A DNA stretch of 64,000 nucleotides from Terebella lapidaria (Eukaryota; Annelida; Polychaeta; Terebellida; Terebellidae). The notes beneath the pieces were generated by a model, which worked only from the letters and a program-made list of their open reading frames with translations, ran no database searches and was not told the DNA's origin. This document shows positions 10,903 through 23,623 of this stretch, one piece after another. The position numbers and the translations under genes are program-made. The stretch lies in contig OX424559.1 in the NCBI GenBank assembly GCA_949152475.1, forward strand, positions 32,965,119 through 33,029,118, in the 5' to 3' direction. The stretch's first letter is position 1; each line of letters opens with the position of its first letter.

Positions 10903-11045
10903 TGTGCGTCCATTGGCAGTGTGTGGTAACCTTGTAGGGACACATTACGCCTCTGTATCCGTTGGTTTTGTGTACTCAGACTCTGTACATACGTACTACG
11001 CCTCCACGCCCGTTGACGGTGTGCGGTAACCCTGCTAAATATCGG
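10903..11045 (+). repeat. ~51-bp diverged tandem repeat, three units
   Basis: The phrases GTGCGTCCATTGGCAGTGTG, TGTATCCGTTGGTTTTGTG and CACGCCCGTTGACGGTGTG, each followed by a short stretch ending ACGCCTC or similar, recur at about 51-bp spacing. Confidence 0.6.
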
Positions 11046-12330
11046 AAGTTCCCCACGGACGCGCTGAACATGATTATATAATTTGTAACCATGACTGCTT
11101 TAAACCTTATTAAAAAATTTCAAATAATAACGTTCTGTGTTTGTGTATCATTCATTACCAAACTAAAAAGGAAGGTCCTTATATTTGGTCATTCCTATAT
11201 TCAGGATAAAATCCATGTACCCTCGGCTAACCTTAATACTGGCGTTTTGTTGTAGGATATAAAAAAACGATGTTGGTCAACGGATTGGAATACAGATGTA
11301 TGACCCAAAACAGCTATATTGTAACCCTGCCCATGTTATTACAGGGTGTTGCAAATTTTGGCCTTTCGAACAAAATAAACCCATTTCAAGTCAATTTTAT
11401 TTGCCTTATTTCAAGAAATGTACTAATGTTAGACCACTCTCTTCTACCCAACTTTGACGGATGCCGGTACCATTGGCTGCTTGTCGGTGTCATCACAAAA
11501 TAGATTGGACTGCTCCATTTTCCACATTCTGCTCGAAATTTAGAGGCATTACAGAATAATTGTAGCCAGTGTTGGTAGCAGATACAGAGAATATAATATT
11601 CTCAAACTTTTCAAACACTGAATTTAAATTATATTTCGTAAAATTTTAATGTAGATATTCTGTCGGAATAAACTGTTCATGTCTGAATAATATGGGACTT
11701 CAATTAACTAAATTCGGCATTTTGACTTGGAGACACCTGTAGGGTCAACTTTCTAAACCGCTGTAATATATTCGCTGGATTATTTCCTACGGATGTGAGA
11801 ATAGAACATGTTCGCAACGATTTAATTTCGCTAATTCGGCGACATGTAAGTGAATAATGATCTCATAAAATTTGAACTCTCACACAAAGAAAACAGAACA
11901 TTCAACTATATTTGCCAAACTCTTTTAGTTCGGGTAATCAAAATTGTCATTTCAAATGGTATCGCGAATTTGAACTATACTATCAGTAAGTAGTACTATC
12001 AAACACACTGGTTGATGTTGCAGTGTCTCAGTGTTCACATCTGTGGCGTTTTCTTATGTAACACTTCTTACGTAATACTTTTTGAGTGTGATGAAAATGA
12101 CAACTCTTCCCAACTTTCCAGCTTCTATATGGTCTTGATCAGTGTTCGTATGCAGGCATTTTACCTGGGTCATCATGGAAAAGCCTTGATCAACAACATT
12201 GTGGTGCGCTTTGCCCAGGTGACCAAGCTGGGTATAATATCATATCACGCTGATTATGCGGGCTTTCAGGCACTGTGTATAATTCTTCAAATGGATGAAA
12301 AACACTCAGATTTCAATCATGGAAGCGAGT
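11046..12330. other. Spacer, no gene seen
   Basis: Short frames at 11270 and 12012 lack domains, codon bias or splice context. A run of AT-rich unique sequence. Confidence 0.45.
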
Positions 12331-12331
12331 A

Positions 12332-13205
12332 TCAATCCATTATCACCGAACAGCCAAATTTTGATGATTCCAATAACAAACGTAAAATACAACATTTTGC
12401 AATAGAAACAAAGACCGACCAAATACTATACCAAATGACACACAGGCGTCATCAGGGGCAGACAGTGTGGTAAATGTAGTTGTTTCTACTGTACACCTGA
12501 TGGGAATAGTATACAACAGTTACTGCCCAACAACCTATGAAACATGATTTAGAAATCTGAAACAAACCCCATGGAACAGATATATGACAAGTACATAAGT
12601 ACCTAATCACAAGCCAGAAAGCTACTGAATGTAAGTATCGATCTATTACCACAGTGTGGTAAATGTACATGTTTTTGTTTCTAATGTACACCTGATGGAA
12701 TTAGTATACAACTGCCCAACAACCTATGAAAATGATTTACAAATCCGAAACAAACCCCATGGAATTGATATATGACAAGTACATAAGTACCTAATCACGA
12801 GCCAAAAGGCTACTGAGTTGATGGTATCCTCGGGGACAGAAATAACGTCCACCATAGGTGACACCGGCTCAGTGGTATGAATGTAAGTATCAATCTATTA
12901 TCACCAAAACAGCCAAATTTTGATGATTCCAATAACAAACGTAAAATACAACATTTTGCAATAGAAACAAAGCCCGACCAAATACTTCATCAAATGACAT
13001 ACTGGCGTCATCAGGGGCAGACAGTGTGGTACATGTAGTTGTTTCTACTGTACACCTGATGAAATTAGTATACAACTGCCCAACAACCTATGAAAATAAT
13101 TTACAAATCCGAAACAAACCCCATGGAATAGATATATGACAAGTACATAAGTACCTGATCACAAGCCAAAAGGCTATTGAGTTGATGGTATCCTCGGGGA
13201 CAGAA
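12332..13205 (+). repeat. Tandem copies of a dispersed ~300-bp repeat
   Basis: Three units (from about 12332, 12640 and 12885) share AGCCAAATTTTGATGATTCC, ACAAACGTAAAATACAACAT, GCGTCATCAGGGGCAGAC, AACAACCTATGAAAATGATT and GACAAGTACATAAGTACCTA. The middle unit lacks the first part. Shorter pieces recur at 35518-35690 and 36330-36410. No terminal repeats or coding potential are evident. Confidence 0.85.
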
Positions 13206-14300
13206 TTGAAGATAATTGGTACTATATCGGCCAAAATTTTCCTTCAACAGATTTCTCTTAAATTTTGCAGTGCTTCATATCAACTTATGTGGAGCCCAAA
13301 TCGAAAAAAAAATATTGGGGGGTCACCGACTTAGTTTTCGAGATAATCGCCTGATTGTGTGGGATACTTTACCGCAGCCAAATTGACTGGATGTGCACGT
13401 AATTTCGACCCGGTGCGACATGCATTACAATCGAAACGATAAAAGGAAAACTATTTAGATTTGCATATACAGGTGATCACAGATTGATGCTATAGATGTC
13501 GTGATGATTATATTTTATTTGGAGAAAAAATTAATGATAAGTTCAGAAGCCGTGGCACATAATGTAAGAGGTACCACTTATATGCAAACAAACTAACAAA
13601 ATAACGTTTATTTTCCCTGCTTCATTTGCATTGTATTTTTACGCTGCGAAACAACGGCTCAATAGAATTTTTTTTAAATTTCAGAAAAATTCCAGAATTA
13701 TCTATTGAATCGAAAGAAGAAATAAAAAAAGGGGGGTCACAGACTTAGTTGCGGAGATATGGCCCGCATTCTAACTGATCTTCAATGACGAAGGCGCATT
13801 CAGATTGGACGTAATTTTGACCCGGCGTGTCATTCATCATCAATGAATACGGCAGACTAAAACTACTTAGATTTATGTGTAAAACCACATAATAATGTCA
13901 TATATTGTCGAGATTATTAAATGTTATTGACATTTGGAATGAATGATAACTTAGCAACCATGAAACATACTAGTACTGTCACATGCATGTTTGAAATCAA
14001 TTAAAATGAACAGGTACATATTTTTTATATTTACGAGTTTCAACCATGGTAATTTTTATCAATGCATGAAAACGGCTCTATAGAACAAAAATAAAAGTGA
14101 GGGCGGGGCGGGGGTACATCGATTCAAAATTCAAAATAACGACCTGCTTTCGTGTTGTACTGTAATACAGAGGGCATGGCGGATTTAAAAGTGAATCTGA
14201 CCCCGTGTGACTCACGAAACAGGGACACCAAAATAAGTTCAATATATTTGCAAAATTTATCACGGAATAAGTCCATTCACTTTACGTTGTGTGTTTTTTT
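13206..14300 (+). repeat. Diverged ~410-bp tandem repeat, about three units
   Basis: GGGGGGTCACCGACTTAGTT (about 13317) and GGGGGGTCACAGACTTAGTT (about 13733) open two blocks. Both then have a degenerate ACGTAATTTCGACCCGG or ACGTAATTTTGACCCGG and CTTAGATTT-like words at matching offsets. A third, poorer block starts near 14090 (GGGCGGGGCGGGGG; GACCCCGTGTGACTC). They are old tandem duplications. Confidence 0.65.
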
Positions 14301-14965
14301 AGGGTAGAACATAAAACAACAAACAATAGGGAGATACCGATTTGAAATTTGGGGTCAAGACAGGCAAAATATAGGTCTTTTGACGTGAAAAAGGAACGTT
14401 ATGCCTCTACATGTATGATACTAGTATTATGTACATGCATGTAAATTAGAATTGAATGGCACGCATAAACGATTGCAGTGATATGTACTGTTACGAGACA
14501 TATAATACACCTGGTCGATGAAACAGTTTATTTCGATGTTTCTTCAAGTGTATTACTCAGTATTATATCCACAATGAGAAATTGTAAATTTTAACTACTA
14601 ACTTGAAGGATGTCATACATGTTTTGAATCAACAGTTTGTTGTCAAATATTTTGGTAAGAGACCATTTTAAATACCAAACATAAACAACATACATGACAT
14701 CTGATGAACATCATATGTGGATGTATAAATGCATACATGTGCATATTAACCTATGTGTTAATTAGCATACAAGTCTCTATCATAAATAAATGAACAAACG
14801 GTTCGGTAATACCGGTGCGTAATTGTCCATGAAGTTGTGCGTACACCACGTCATTACTACAGAAGCGAGAAAATAATCACCACATATCTACAAAGAATAA
14901 CTTGAATTAACATACTTGTATATTAAAAGTGGTAACTTGTTGCGCCCAATAATGTTGGGTAAATG
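14301..14965. other. Spacer, no gene seen
   Basis: AT-rich unique sequence downstream (3') of the minus-strand transposase gene. No terminal inverted repeat of that transposon could be recognised here. Confidence 0.4.
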
Positions 14966-14968
14966 TAT

Positions 14969-17847
14969 TCAATGTGTGTTGTTGGTGTGAGCGTACACTC
15001 TCTGTGCGATCTTGTTGCTGACAGTAACACGAATGTTGTTGTTAGCATCTCGTTCTGCGAAAAGACGACGCAAGCCTTCAAGCCCCTTTCTCCTTGTCGC
15101 CAGCTGTAGGTGCTTGAAATTCAGACCACTGCCTGCAGCCCTCCGAGCCATCGAATTGGTCAATACTTTTTCTTGCACCAGTGTTTGGAGCGAGGGTCGA
15201 TTTCTTTCAGGTGACTCGTCTCGCTCAATATCTTGTGGTGTTGCAGATATGTCTACTGCATATTTGCAAAGCTCACAGAATTTATCTGCTGAAGTTACGC
15301 ATTCTTTTAGGACTTGTGCATCAGATACTGCATCGTGTGCTGCGTGCTTTTAAGCGATAGTGCTGGGCAATGGTGTTCAGCTTGTGGTTTTGAAGTTCAG
15401 ACAATACTCCTCTGAAGAACGACAGCGTGTCCACAGAGCCAAGAACTGCACTTGTCAATATTTCGGTAAACCATAAGCTTTACACTTGCGGCAAAGGCGA
15501 TACAAATCGAACGGTGCATTGTGAGCCACCAGTACTACTGGACTGCGTTCCACCAACCAATCGACAAGTTGTTTGATTCCATCCGCTTCACTCACCGTTT
15601 TGCCTAATTATACCGTCTTCGTACGTCAGGCCTGTCACTTTTTGGGCCTGAATGGAAATGCCTTGAGACGGTTTAAGATGAATTGAAAAATTCGCGTCTT
15701 TTGAGCTGATGGCCGCAACTTGAATGATGTCACAGTCTTTCGCGAGTGATGTGGTTTCGAGGTCGAAATAAACATAGTGTATCGGTGATGGAATCTGTTC
15801 TGTGTCATCAGGGGTCTTTCTGTTCGGATGTCTATTCGGCTTTCGTAGGTGACCCCTTCTCTCATCTCCATGGTTAGCTGGTTTTGACTTTTGGACTTAT
15901 CAAGGTTAAGTTTGCGGCGCTTGTATGACTTCGATTGCTTGTATATGTTGTTGAGTCTTCTTTGTCGTTCAGTACGATTAGCATATTTTTTGTATTCGTG
16001 TCCTGGTAATAGTCCGCACCTTTGGTATGTCTCGGAAAGGAATCCCCGACCCTTGTTTTTCTGTGCAACAGCGCACTGCACCCGCATCTTCAAACTACCG
16101 CTGGAACTGTAATGACGAGCTTTTGGTGCTTTCGCAGCTACCATGTTATTGAAGCTCTCGTTCATTTTTGTACTAGCACAAAAAGCGAATTTATGCACAT
16201 TACTTCTCAGCACTTCAAAGATGTCGTCAAGACGCTTCCGTAGTTGAGTCTACCCGCGATGCCGGTATTTTGATGGATTTTTTTGCATAACCACACCAAT
16301 CACCGAATCCAGCATGGTCTCCAAACGCATGCTTCACTATTGCTTGCAGGGCAGCAGACAGGCCAGTAGGGTTATCTTGGTTTTGGTGGAGTGCATACGA
16401 GTAACTTTTAGTGAAATGATTGATGACTTCTTTATTCATTTCCTTATGATTGCTGGAAATTTTCCACAGGGCATTTTGAAGATGGACCTTCGTGCGCTTG
16501 ATATCACTTAACTTGGTTATGCTTCTCCCAAGCTCCTCTTCCACTCGGCATATAGTGGTACTGTCATCGTCCATGATCAATTTCGAAATTTTTACCCCAT
16601 CAACCTCCTCGATTTGTTTGGCCAGCTCGCCTCCCGAATCGGCCTCCGTGGCCCTGGATGAGCCCGTCCAGTTTCGGTGACAGTCGTGGAGGAACGAGAG
16701 TGCTGGAGCGCTCATGTGAGGTGCACATTGGGCAGTCTTTTTGTCTAACTCCATAGGCGAGAATATCTCCGGTCTCTTCACCTACCATGACCCCGACCCC
16801 AGAGAGGCTGTTGTACTTTCGACCGCTAGAACGTCGCTGCCAGCCCATGTCATAGGACATTGTAGTTAGAAACGAATCAGAAAAATTGTTTCCATGAATG
16901 CATGGTTGCAGGGCAAATCATATCTTGATATTATAAGTTATTTTAGAAATACCGCTAATAAAGAGTGATTTTCTTGGCGAAATTCATTTTAAAAAAAAAA
17001 AAGGGTTTCAGAAAATAACATAAATGTATGTTTTTTAACACTTGTAGTGACGTGTGAATGTAACTAGGGCACACGGTTTTTGTTAGATTATCAGTGGATA
17101 TATCTACCGGGAAAATAAGTCCCATTCGGCCATACACATTCAGTATTTGTGTATGTGGGCATGTTTTGAATGTATTCCCAGGAAATTATTTCCAAGGTCC
17201 TTATGTTAATGAAAATACTTGTCACCCACGCACGAAAGTTCCTGATGATAGTATATCCTTCCATATTACCTATTTGCAGATAGTTTACACCCACACGTAG
17301 ACAAAGGTATGGATCATATTTGTGACACTCGCACCTGAAATAGCAGCAGCAGATTTTTGTCCGTCCTCGTCGGTACGATCGGTCGAAACATCCTCGTCTT
17401 CGCTCAACAGTGCCAATGCTTCCTCCAGCGTTATCTGATCGTCTTCCTTCTGCCTACAAGGTGGATACATAATACAATATAATATTATTGCATATACAAT
17501 ACCAACTGTAACTGTAACTATTTTTATTCGATATTTCGCTCTCATTATGGATTAACAGACTCGAAAATATGTCTATTGGATATATACATTCTGTATTCAA
17601 TTTCGTCAGAGTCCAAAATTCAAAGGGACAATATCATCACGATATCAGTGGTGTCTAACCGTTTCATTTCCACCGCCTCCCTCTCGTTCGATATACAATT
17701 TGCCCAGCTGGTGTCGGCAATCTCTCATATATGCGGGGCCAGTTCACGCTGTCTCTTCACCAGTGTCTTCGTGTTTATCGTTGGAAGGTCGAGACCGGCG
17801 AGAAAATTGTTCATATGGGTAGGACCCATGCCGGCATTCACCATCGC

Positions 17848-17884
<37 letters not shown>

Positions 17885-18419
17885 GGGAAATATTACATGT
17901 ATACTACATATAATATACAACCTATATAATACATAAAAATCGTGAATTTATGAATGATAGTGATATTGATAAATTACATATAAATATGTACCTGCTGCTG
18001 CCTTGGTGTTGACGTCAAAATTTTTTCTTTTTTGTTTTGACATAGATCGAGTCTATATGTTGCTTCCCACTTGAAACCTGGTTCACATACCCGCAAGAAC
18101 ACTTTATGTATAGATACATGTAGGATCCCAACCCACAAATGCTCTCATCCACGATATTGCACAGCTGTAGAGACTTCTTGCACAGATCACATCCTTTTTC
18201 TAATCTCTCTGCTGGGATGTTCAGCTCCACGACCCTTCTCGATGTCGGTATTGCAGTATTTGTTGGAGAATCCGCGTCAATTGCTCCCTCTGAGCTGCTT
18301 TTACTGATGGTTTGATTCTCTTCATTTTCTTTCAAATTTTGTAAATTCTTTGTTTTGTTTTGTTCAGATAGTTTTATGAACCTTCCAGATTTACCTCTCG
18401 AAACCTTTGACAAGCTCAT
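14969..18419 (-). pseudogene. Mutator-like transposase fused to a DEDD 3'-5' exonuclease, decayed
   Basis: Exon 1 (18419-17992) carries RRVVELNIPAERLEKGCDLC and CSCGYVNQV (zinc-binding N-terminus), then FDVNTKAAA in a shifted frame. Exon 2 (17846-17660) reads NAGMGPTHMNNFLAGLDLPT with one internal TGA. Exon 3 (17453-17335) reads QKEDDQITLEEALALLSEDE. Splice phases match for all three. Exon 4 should start at 16859, but its acceptor is AA instead of AG. It has SYDMGWQRRSSGRKYNSLSG and IMDDDSTT (catalytic acids), HCHRNW-like and AFGDHAGFGDWCGY zinc motifs, ESFNNMVAAKAPK and REGVTYES. Then come exonuclease motifs YFDLETTSLA, LVAHNAPFDLYR and AAHDAVSDAQVL. Frame changes near 18030, 16700, 16220, 15790, 15600, 15450 and 15350 show it is dead. 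The transposase half resembles the Mutator-like domain of multi-copy invertebrate proteins. Terminal inverted repeats were not found. Confidence 0.8.
17847..17883. repeat. (AAT)n microsatellite
   Basis: About eleven AAT/ATA triplets immediately upstream (minus strand) of the exon 2 acceptor of the Mutator-like gene, taking the place of a polypyrimidine tract. Confidence 0.9.
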
Positions 18420-19896
18420 GTTTTTTGCGTGTGTTAATCACTCATCATGACGAATTGTAAAGGTGATCAGTGTACACCATCAAAATTTTTTTTTTGAATC
18501 ATGGTACTTCTGTTGCTATGGAATTCCGACGTTTAAACGTATTTGTAATTTGCGGTGTTCTTGTTGGTTGGCGGCGGTCCAATCAGAGAGCTCTATGAAC
18601 TCTTCGGACCTCAAAGATATGTTGTTCATGCAAAATATATGGGGGTGTTTGAACAAAAATATTGATCATTAATCCAAAGAGCACATATCATATTATATTT
18701 TGTAAAATTATTATTTCACGACCTTATGATTCTTATAAAAATTGAACACATGGAATTATACACCTGCGACACAATAAAAACATGCATGGCAAACCTGCAA
18801 TATATAGCCACAAATTTGTATTCACTTTATTCATTACAGTTGTTCATGCGGCCTTATTAATATTATTTCAGTGAACACCACTTTTGCAGAGAGAATATTT
18901 GTTTATATGTGAACAATTTAACAGAAAGATAACGCATCTGCAAGGCATCGCTATCAGTTAATTATGTAGTCTATGCATCAGCATTTTTTTTGCTTTTCCC
19001 ACCCGCCTGTATCATAATGTCCCCTGATTGAAAGTTACAGCATAAAAAAACGTCATGACGTCATTTTATTTTTGGATTACGTAATTCGTTAGGTGGCGGT
19101 AGCGTTATTAGTACCAATTATATTTAACGTCCACCAGCAGTGATGGAACATTTATTCTAGTCTTGACATGGAACACGTCTTCCATACATTCCTTTTCTGG
19201 AATTATATCTGAAATTTGTTGAGCCTCAGAAGTTCGAAACACAGTTGTGTTCTTATTATTACAGTCTGCGGTGATATACTATTTGGACGTCTTTTCCTTC
19301 CAGACCGCTTGTTGGGATATGGTTTTGTTGATAATTCATGATACTCCCCGCACACTGATACTTGAATTTCCTCATCCTCATTTTTTTCTAGACAAATATA
19401 TTAAGTTTCCAATTAAATAACCATAATTGTTGTATCAAGTCCACTAAAACCAAGCTCAGACCAAAGCCTACATTCACAATGACTTAAATTGACATTGAAA
19501 CCTCAAAACGGCCATTAAGCTCTATGTCAAGCAAAAACAGATTTCTCGTGGGCTTGATTAGCTACCGCAGAAAATCTGGTCTGCTCTGCTTTTATGCTTA
19601 AAAGAAGCCTGGACGAAAATAAAAACTCTGGCGAACTCGGAGTTTATCCCAAAATCATGGTGAGTTGGGGCACAATAGTTTTGTGGACAATAGTTAGTTT
19701 CACATGAAACTTGATCACTTGTACATACCAAAGACATTATCTTTGTTGGATGTTCACAAATATTACGTGCTAACCAGTATGGCAGAATGATTCGTATGTA
19801 GACTCTAATGCACATTTGTGATATTCCACATATCTTTTGGTAAAATTTTTTACATCAATTATACCAACAAATCAGATACGAAAATATACAATTTAC
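18420..19896. other. Spacer, no gene seen
   Basis: AT-rich. Frames at 18463 and 19558 have no recognisable content. A stretch AATTTTTTTTTTGAATC sits just upstream of the transposase ATG. Confidence 0.4.
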
Positions 19897-20096
19897 CTCA
19901 CGATTGTCATGGTTCAACACCTTTTCTGTGAAGCGTACACCTCGGACACATATTACCGAACAATAGTAATCCCCTCGGACAAACAAGTCAAAGCCTACAC
20001 CATCGTAAGGTGAATTCCCTCTGGTTTCAAATACAAACTTTCTCTCGAACCTTCTCAATAGGAACACAGTGACACGATGTCTTCCGTGATCGTCGC
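19897..20096 (-). CDS. Isolated internal exon, unknown protein
   Basis: A 200-nt open exon is bounded by TTACAG|GC and GAG|GTAAAT. It encodes DDHGRHRVTVFLLRRFERKF, VFETRGNSPYDGVGFDLFV and RGDYYCSVICVRGVRFTEKV. The pattern of a helix, then FxTxGxSxYDGVxFDL and a strand recalls the PD-(D/E)XK-like N-terminal segment of large invertebrate repeat-rich proteins (ATE-x-KFDDxxF), but the match is loose and the later QxK is not seen. No neighbouring exon could be identified, so it may be a genuine exon of a gene with long introns, or a relic. Confidence 0.4.
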
Positions 20097-20324
20097 CTGT
20101 AACTGATGTAGCTAAAATACCACATCCTAAATTATTATGATATGTCTATCCAATCGATCTTGAATATAACGCAACCAAAGAAAACAATTTTTTTTCTAAA
20201 TTGGTAGATTCAGTTACCGCACTTCCCTTTGTTGATTTGCTTTTTTCTCTCCTTCATGTCTTGGTTTATAGACGAGGGGCAAGATTGGGAAAATACTTGT
20301 TTTCTTGACATGACTTTCATGAGT

Positions 20325-20775
20325 ATACACTTTTGGATTCCAGAGCTAGTTGCAAATATGAGGACTTTGTATATCGAACTGCCCAGCTGATCTCGAAACT
20401 GCTGCGACAAGGATATGTTTTACCAAAACTTATAGCTGCCTTTAGGAAATTCTATAGACGTCATCATGATCTGGTTGATAAATACACCAAATCCATGACT
20501 GCCATGCAACTAGATCTATTTTCATGTTAATTTTGGGGAATTCATGACGGGTGCCACTAGTGGGTCAGCGAATGCTCACTATTTCCGGAACACCTGATTT
20601 CACCTCCTAATGGCCATTTTTGGGGGGTTAATGAGTTTCCCTGTCATCTTTGTTTTCTTTCACTTCGTATGCCTGATACGACTTTCTGTCCCCTGACTAT
20701 GAGATTGGATAACAGACGCTGTTTTGTTCGCTCGGAATACTTAATACTTGGTATTGATTCTACATCTATTACACC
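20325..20775 (+). mobile_element. 5'-truncated retroelement copy (RT C-terminus plus 3' UTR), copy 1
   Basis: The frame reads YEDFVYRTAQLISKLLRQGY and AFRKFYRRHHDLVDKYTKS, the C-terminal end of a reverse transcriptase-bearing protein. The 3' sequence then has AATTCATGACGGGTGCCAC, TCCGGAACACCTGATTTCAC and GAGATTGGATAACAGACGC. Two other copies share the same 3' part (35780 and 41850) but start at different points, which suggests LINE-type 5' truncation. Confidence 0.7.
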
Positions 20776-21925
20776 ATGAACAATACCACAAACACATGTT
20801 ATGAATATGATTAAAAGATTTGGATGTACATGTAATTTAGCTACGAAACAGACAGAAGGAATAGTACAAGCCTTGGATGAGACATGAGGTTTGAATCGGG
20901 ATGCATCTCTCATGCAAAGTTATTTCATGGTGGTTCTGAGTCGGGGGAAGTAGCAACGTATTCAAAGACAAGTGCAGTGAGTTACCTCTAGAGTTTTCAT
21001 CAAGTCGTGTCCGTCATTTGAGATATTGTGACCTAATTCGCATTTGGAGTATGACATAAAACAACCATATTTGCATGTACCAAGAAAATGTGCTTCTATT
21101 TATATTTGCAGATTTCTTGGAAACCCAACACTCCCAATGTGTAAGTTCATATAATTACACTACAATATTTTGTAGATCATTTAGAGGTAGATTATGAATC
21201 GAAATATTTCATACATGCCATGTTTTGTCCCGTCTGAGATTTACCCAGTCGTGGTAATGGACTGTCATCTGCCAACTGTCAACATGATCAACTGTCATCT
21301 GTTATTCGTCTGTTATCATTGTCAAGTTGTGGAATCGGATCCACAAACGTATCTCGTCCAATATCTGTTGCTGATGGGGATTCCTGCCATTTCGACCCAT
21401 GACGTGTCGCTCCAGCATCATTCCCAATCGAGAACCTCATTAAAGCTATAATCACTCTTAGAATTGACAAAATATATTCATTTTGCGGTAGCTTTATTGT
21501 CTATAGAATTAGAAATCGTACAAATTTGGGCCTATTGGTGCTTAAATTGAGTTGTCAGATCAAGATTCAAATTCGGGCCAGTTAATCTCGCACCAATTTT
21601 TCCTCAAAGCGGCCCGCCTTGCGGGCGAGTTCTACACGAGGTCTCATGAAGGCATTGGTATTTGTCTAGATACTATGGCAACCGGCAACGTAGACAGGCC
21701 GATCATTATCTATCCACTGTTTTCATGCACGATTAACGGCAATTTTCTAAGTATCTAATGTCGAACTGTGCATATTTCCTATATATTCCTGACTATCTCG
21801 AGATGTACTTTCAAGTTTGCGTGACAAACATGAATGCTAAATTTGGCTGATTTTAAAATTGATTCCAATCTTTAAAGTTATACTTGAACTGATATTAGGA
21901 GAAAATTTTGGATTTTGTCATACAT
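20776..21925. other. Spacer, no gene seen
   Basis: Unique AT-rich sequence. A small cluster of ACTGTCATCTG / CAACTGTCA words around 21260-21310 is the only local repetition. Confidence 0.4.
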
Positions 21926-21929
21926 TTCT

Positions 21930-22215
21930 GACCGAACGAAGAAATATACTAGTTATATATATGCACTGGCCAAACATGCCTCGAACGTAATTGGGTCAGG
22001 TCAGAGGTGACTCTGATTGGCGTACAAAAGAAAAGCAGCTGCCAGTCACAGGCTTGATTTATCCATTTCATTAACCATATAGTTTTGGTGACCAATTTTC
22101 GCTGGCCACAGGCATATTTATAGCTAATTTCGAACGAATAGTTTATCTCCCAATACCACTTTAATTCGATTATGGTAATAGGACAATTGGCTTCGATTTT
22201 CAGTAAACTTGCATG
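21930..22215 (+). repeat. Dispersed repeat B, copy 1
   Basis: Shares, in the same order, CGAACGAAGA, GTCAGAGGTGACTCTGATTGG, GCTTGATTTATCCAT, CACAGGCATAT and CCAATACCACT with 32455-32880. No coding potential or clear ends. Order and spacing make it a diverged copy of one repeat family. Confidence 0.7.
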
Positions 22216-23200
22216 AACGAAGTGGGATATGTTCTTCATTGAATAGTACTAGCAGTAGTCACAGTGGGGTCCTTTAGTCTTAGACCACCCTGAAAATATC
22301 ACGTTTTCTAAAACCTATCATTAAAATATGATTTATTCCATCTAAGTCATATATATCATCTAAGTCTATAAATATAAACAGAGGATTCAGCTTTAGAGTC
22401 CGCATGTAAAAACACAGTATTCTATTGTACGCTAAGTATGCTCACTCATGGGTTCATACATCGCAGATTGGGAAATGTTCAGTGATATAATTATGGTGTA
22501 TACAATAATATATATCAGTGTCCTTTCCCAAGCTATTCGGGAATGGTCTCGCTATTGAAGGAACACAATCTGAGAACTTCACAATTGAAGATATACATGC
22601 ACATATACAAGACCTATCTAGTATTTCAATTAGGAATTACTCGTGGATATCACTTAGATAATAATATCGCCAGAATTATCACACAATTTTGAAGTCAGGA
22701 AGAAGGTTGTCAGCTGCTGTCACCGCAAAACTATTTCAAGGCTAGCGTTTAATTCCAGTCAAATTTCAACTGCCAAACTTATCCAATTGTATGTGAATAG
22801 CACGTCATTAGACTGTGACCGATTGTGACCCGTTTGAGTCGATCATATGCAGAACCACTTGTCGATAGGACTTGTCCAACATTTTGATAAAGAAATCAGC
22901 CATCGGATGGAATTTTCACCACTTGGAACCAAGATGTCTCATGGCATCTAATAAAGATAAGGAATAAATGGGAATAATGATTAGCAAAAATATTGAAAAA
23001 TAACAAAATATTTCAATGAATAAGTGGTTGTTTTCTCTGCAAGTTACTCGACTGCATGATATTCAATGCATTATGTGTTGATTATGGGTAAAAAATATTG
23101 TGTTTTTTCAGATTATGATGATTATTATCAGTAATTAGCATTACGAATGATATCAGTTACATAATCCACGCTGTATTGATGCCAATTTGAATAGCAACTC
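22216..23200. other. Spacer downstream of the beta-propeller exons
   Basis: AT-rich. The missing last exon of the propeller gene should lie in or beyond this stretch on the minus strand, but I could not recognise it. Confidence 0.4.
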
Positions 23201-23202
23201 AC

Positions 23203-23623
23203 CTTCAACATCATACAGATGTAAACCTCCTGTCCACGTAGCGACAGCCAGGCGATGACCGCGGAGGGCCAAACTCCACACCGGTCCAGTCCCTTCGTCA
23301 ATTAGCTTATGTCCTCCCGTGCTGCCACAAAGCCACACGGGTCCAACATCGCACCCGATCCAGACACGACCGGACGGGCCTGCGCACACGGAAGTCGGGC
23401 TCACCAGCCCCGCAGGATGAGGTACGGTGTTGACGCGTGATCCGTCAGTGATGCTGTACTCTGTCACACCACCCCACAATTCAAGGACGAGGATATTACC
23501 AGTCCAAGTCACGGATAGAGCACCCGAGGTCGGGACCAGCGGAGCCACAGAGACAGACTTCTCCCAGACCACGGTGGGGTCTGACACATGAATGTACACC
23601 CTCAGGTGATATTCCCGGAAACC
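23203..23623 (-). CDS. Beta-propeller exon 2 (NHL/WD-like)
   Basis: The exon is bounded by TCACAG|GGTTTCC and GAAG|GTGAGT, opens in phase 0 and ends in phase 1. It encodes repeating blade-like segments: GALSVTWTGNILVLELWGG, VCAGPSGRVWIGCDVGPVWL and VWSLALRGHRLAVATWTGG, ending in HLYDVEG. Each has the small-residue turn followed by a hydrophobic strand seen in NHL and related propellers. Phase agrees with the exon at 26574-26936. GC content is much higher than the surrounding introns, as expected for a real exon. The 3' end of the gene is not found. Confidence 0.7.
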
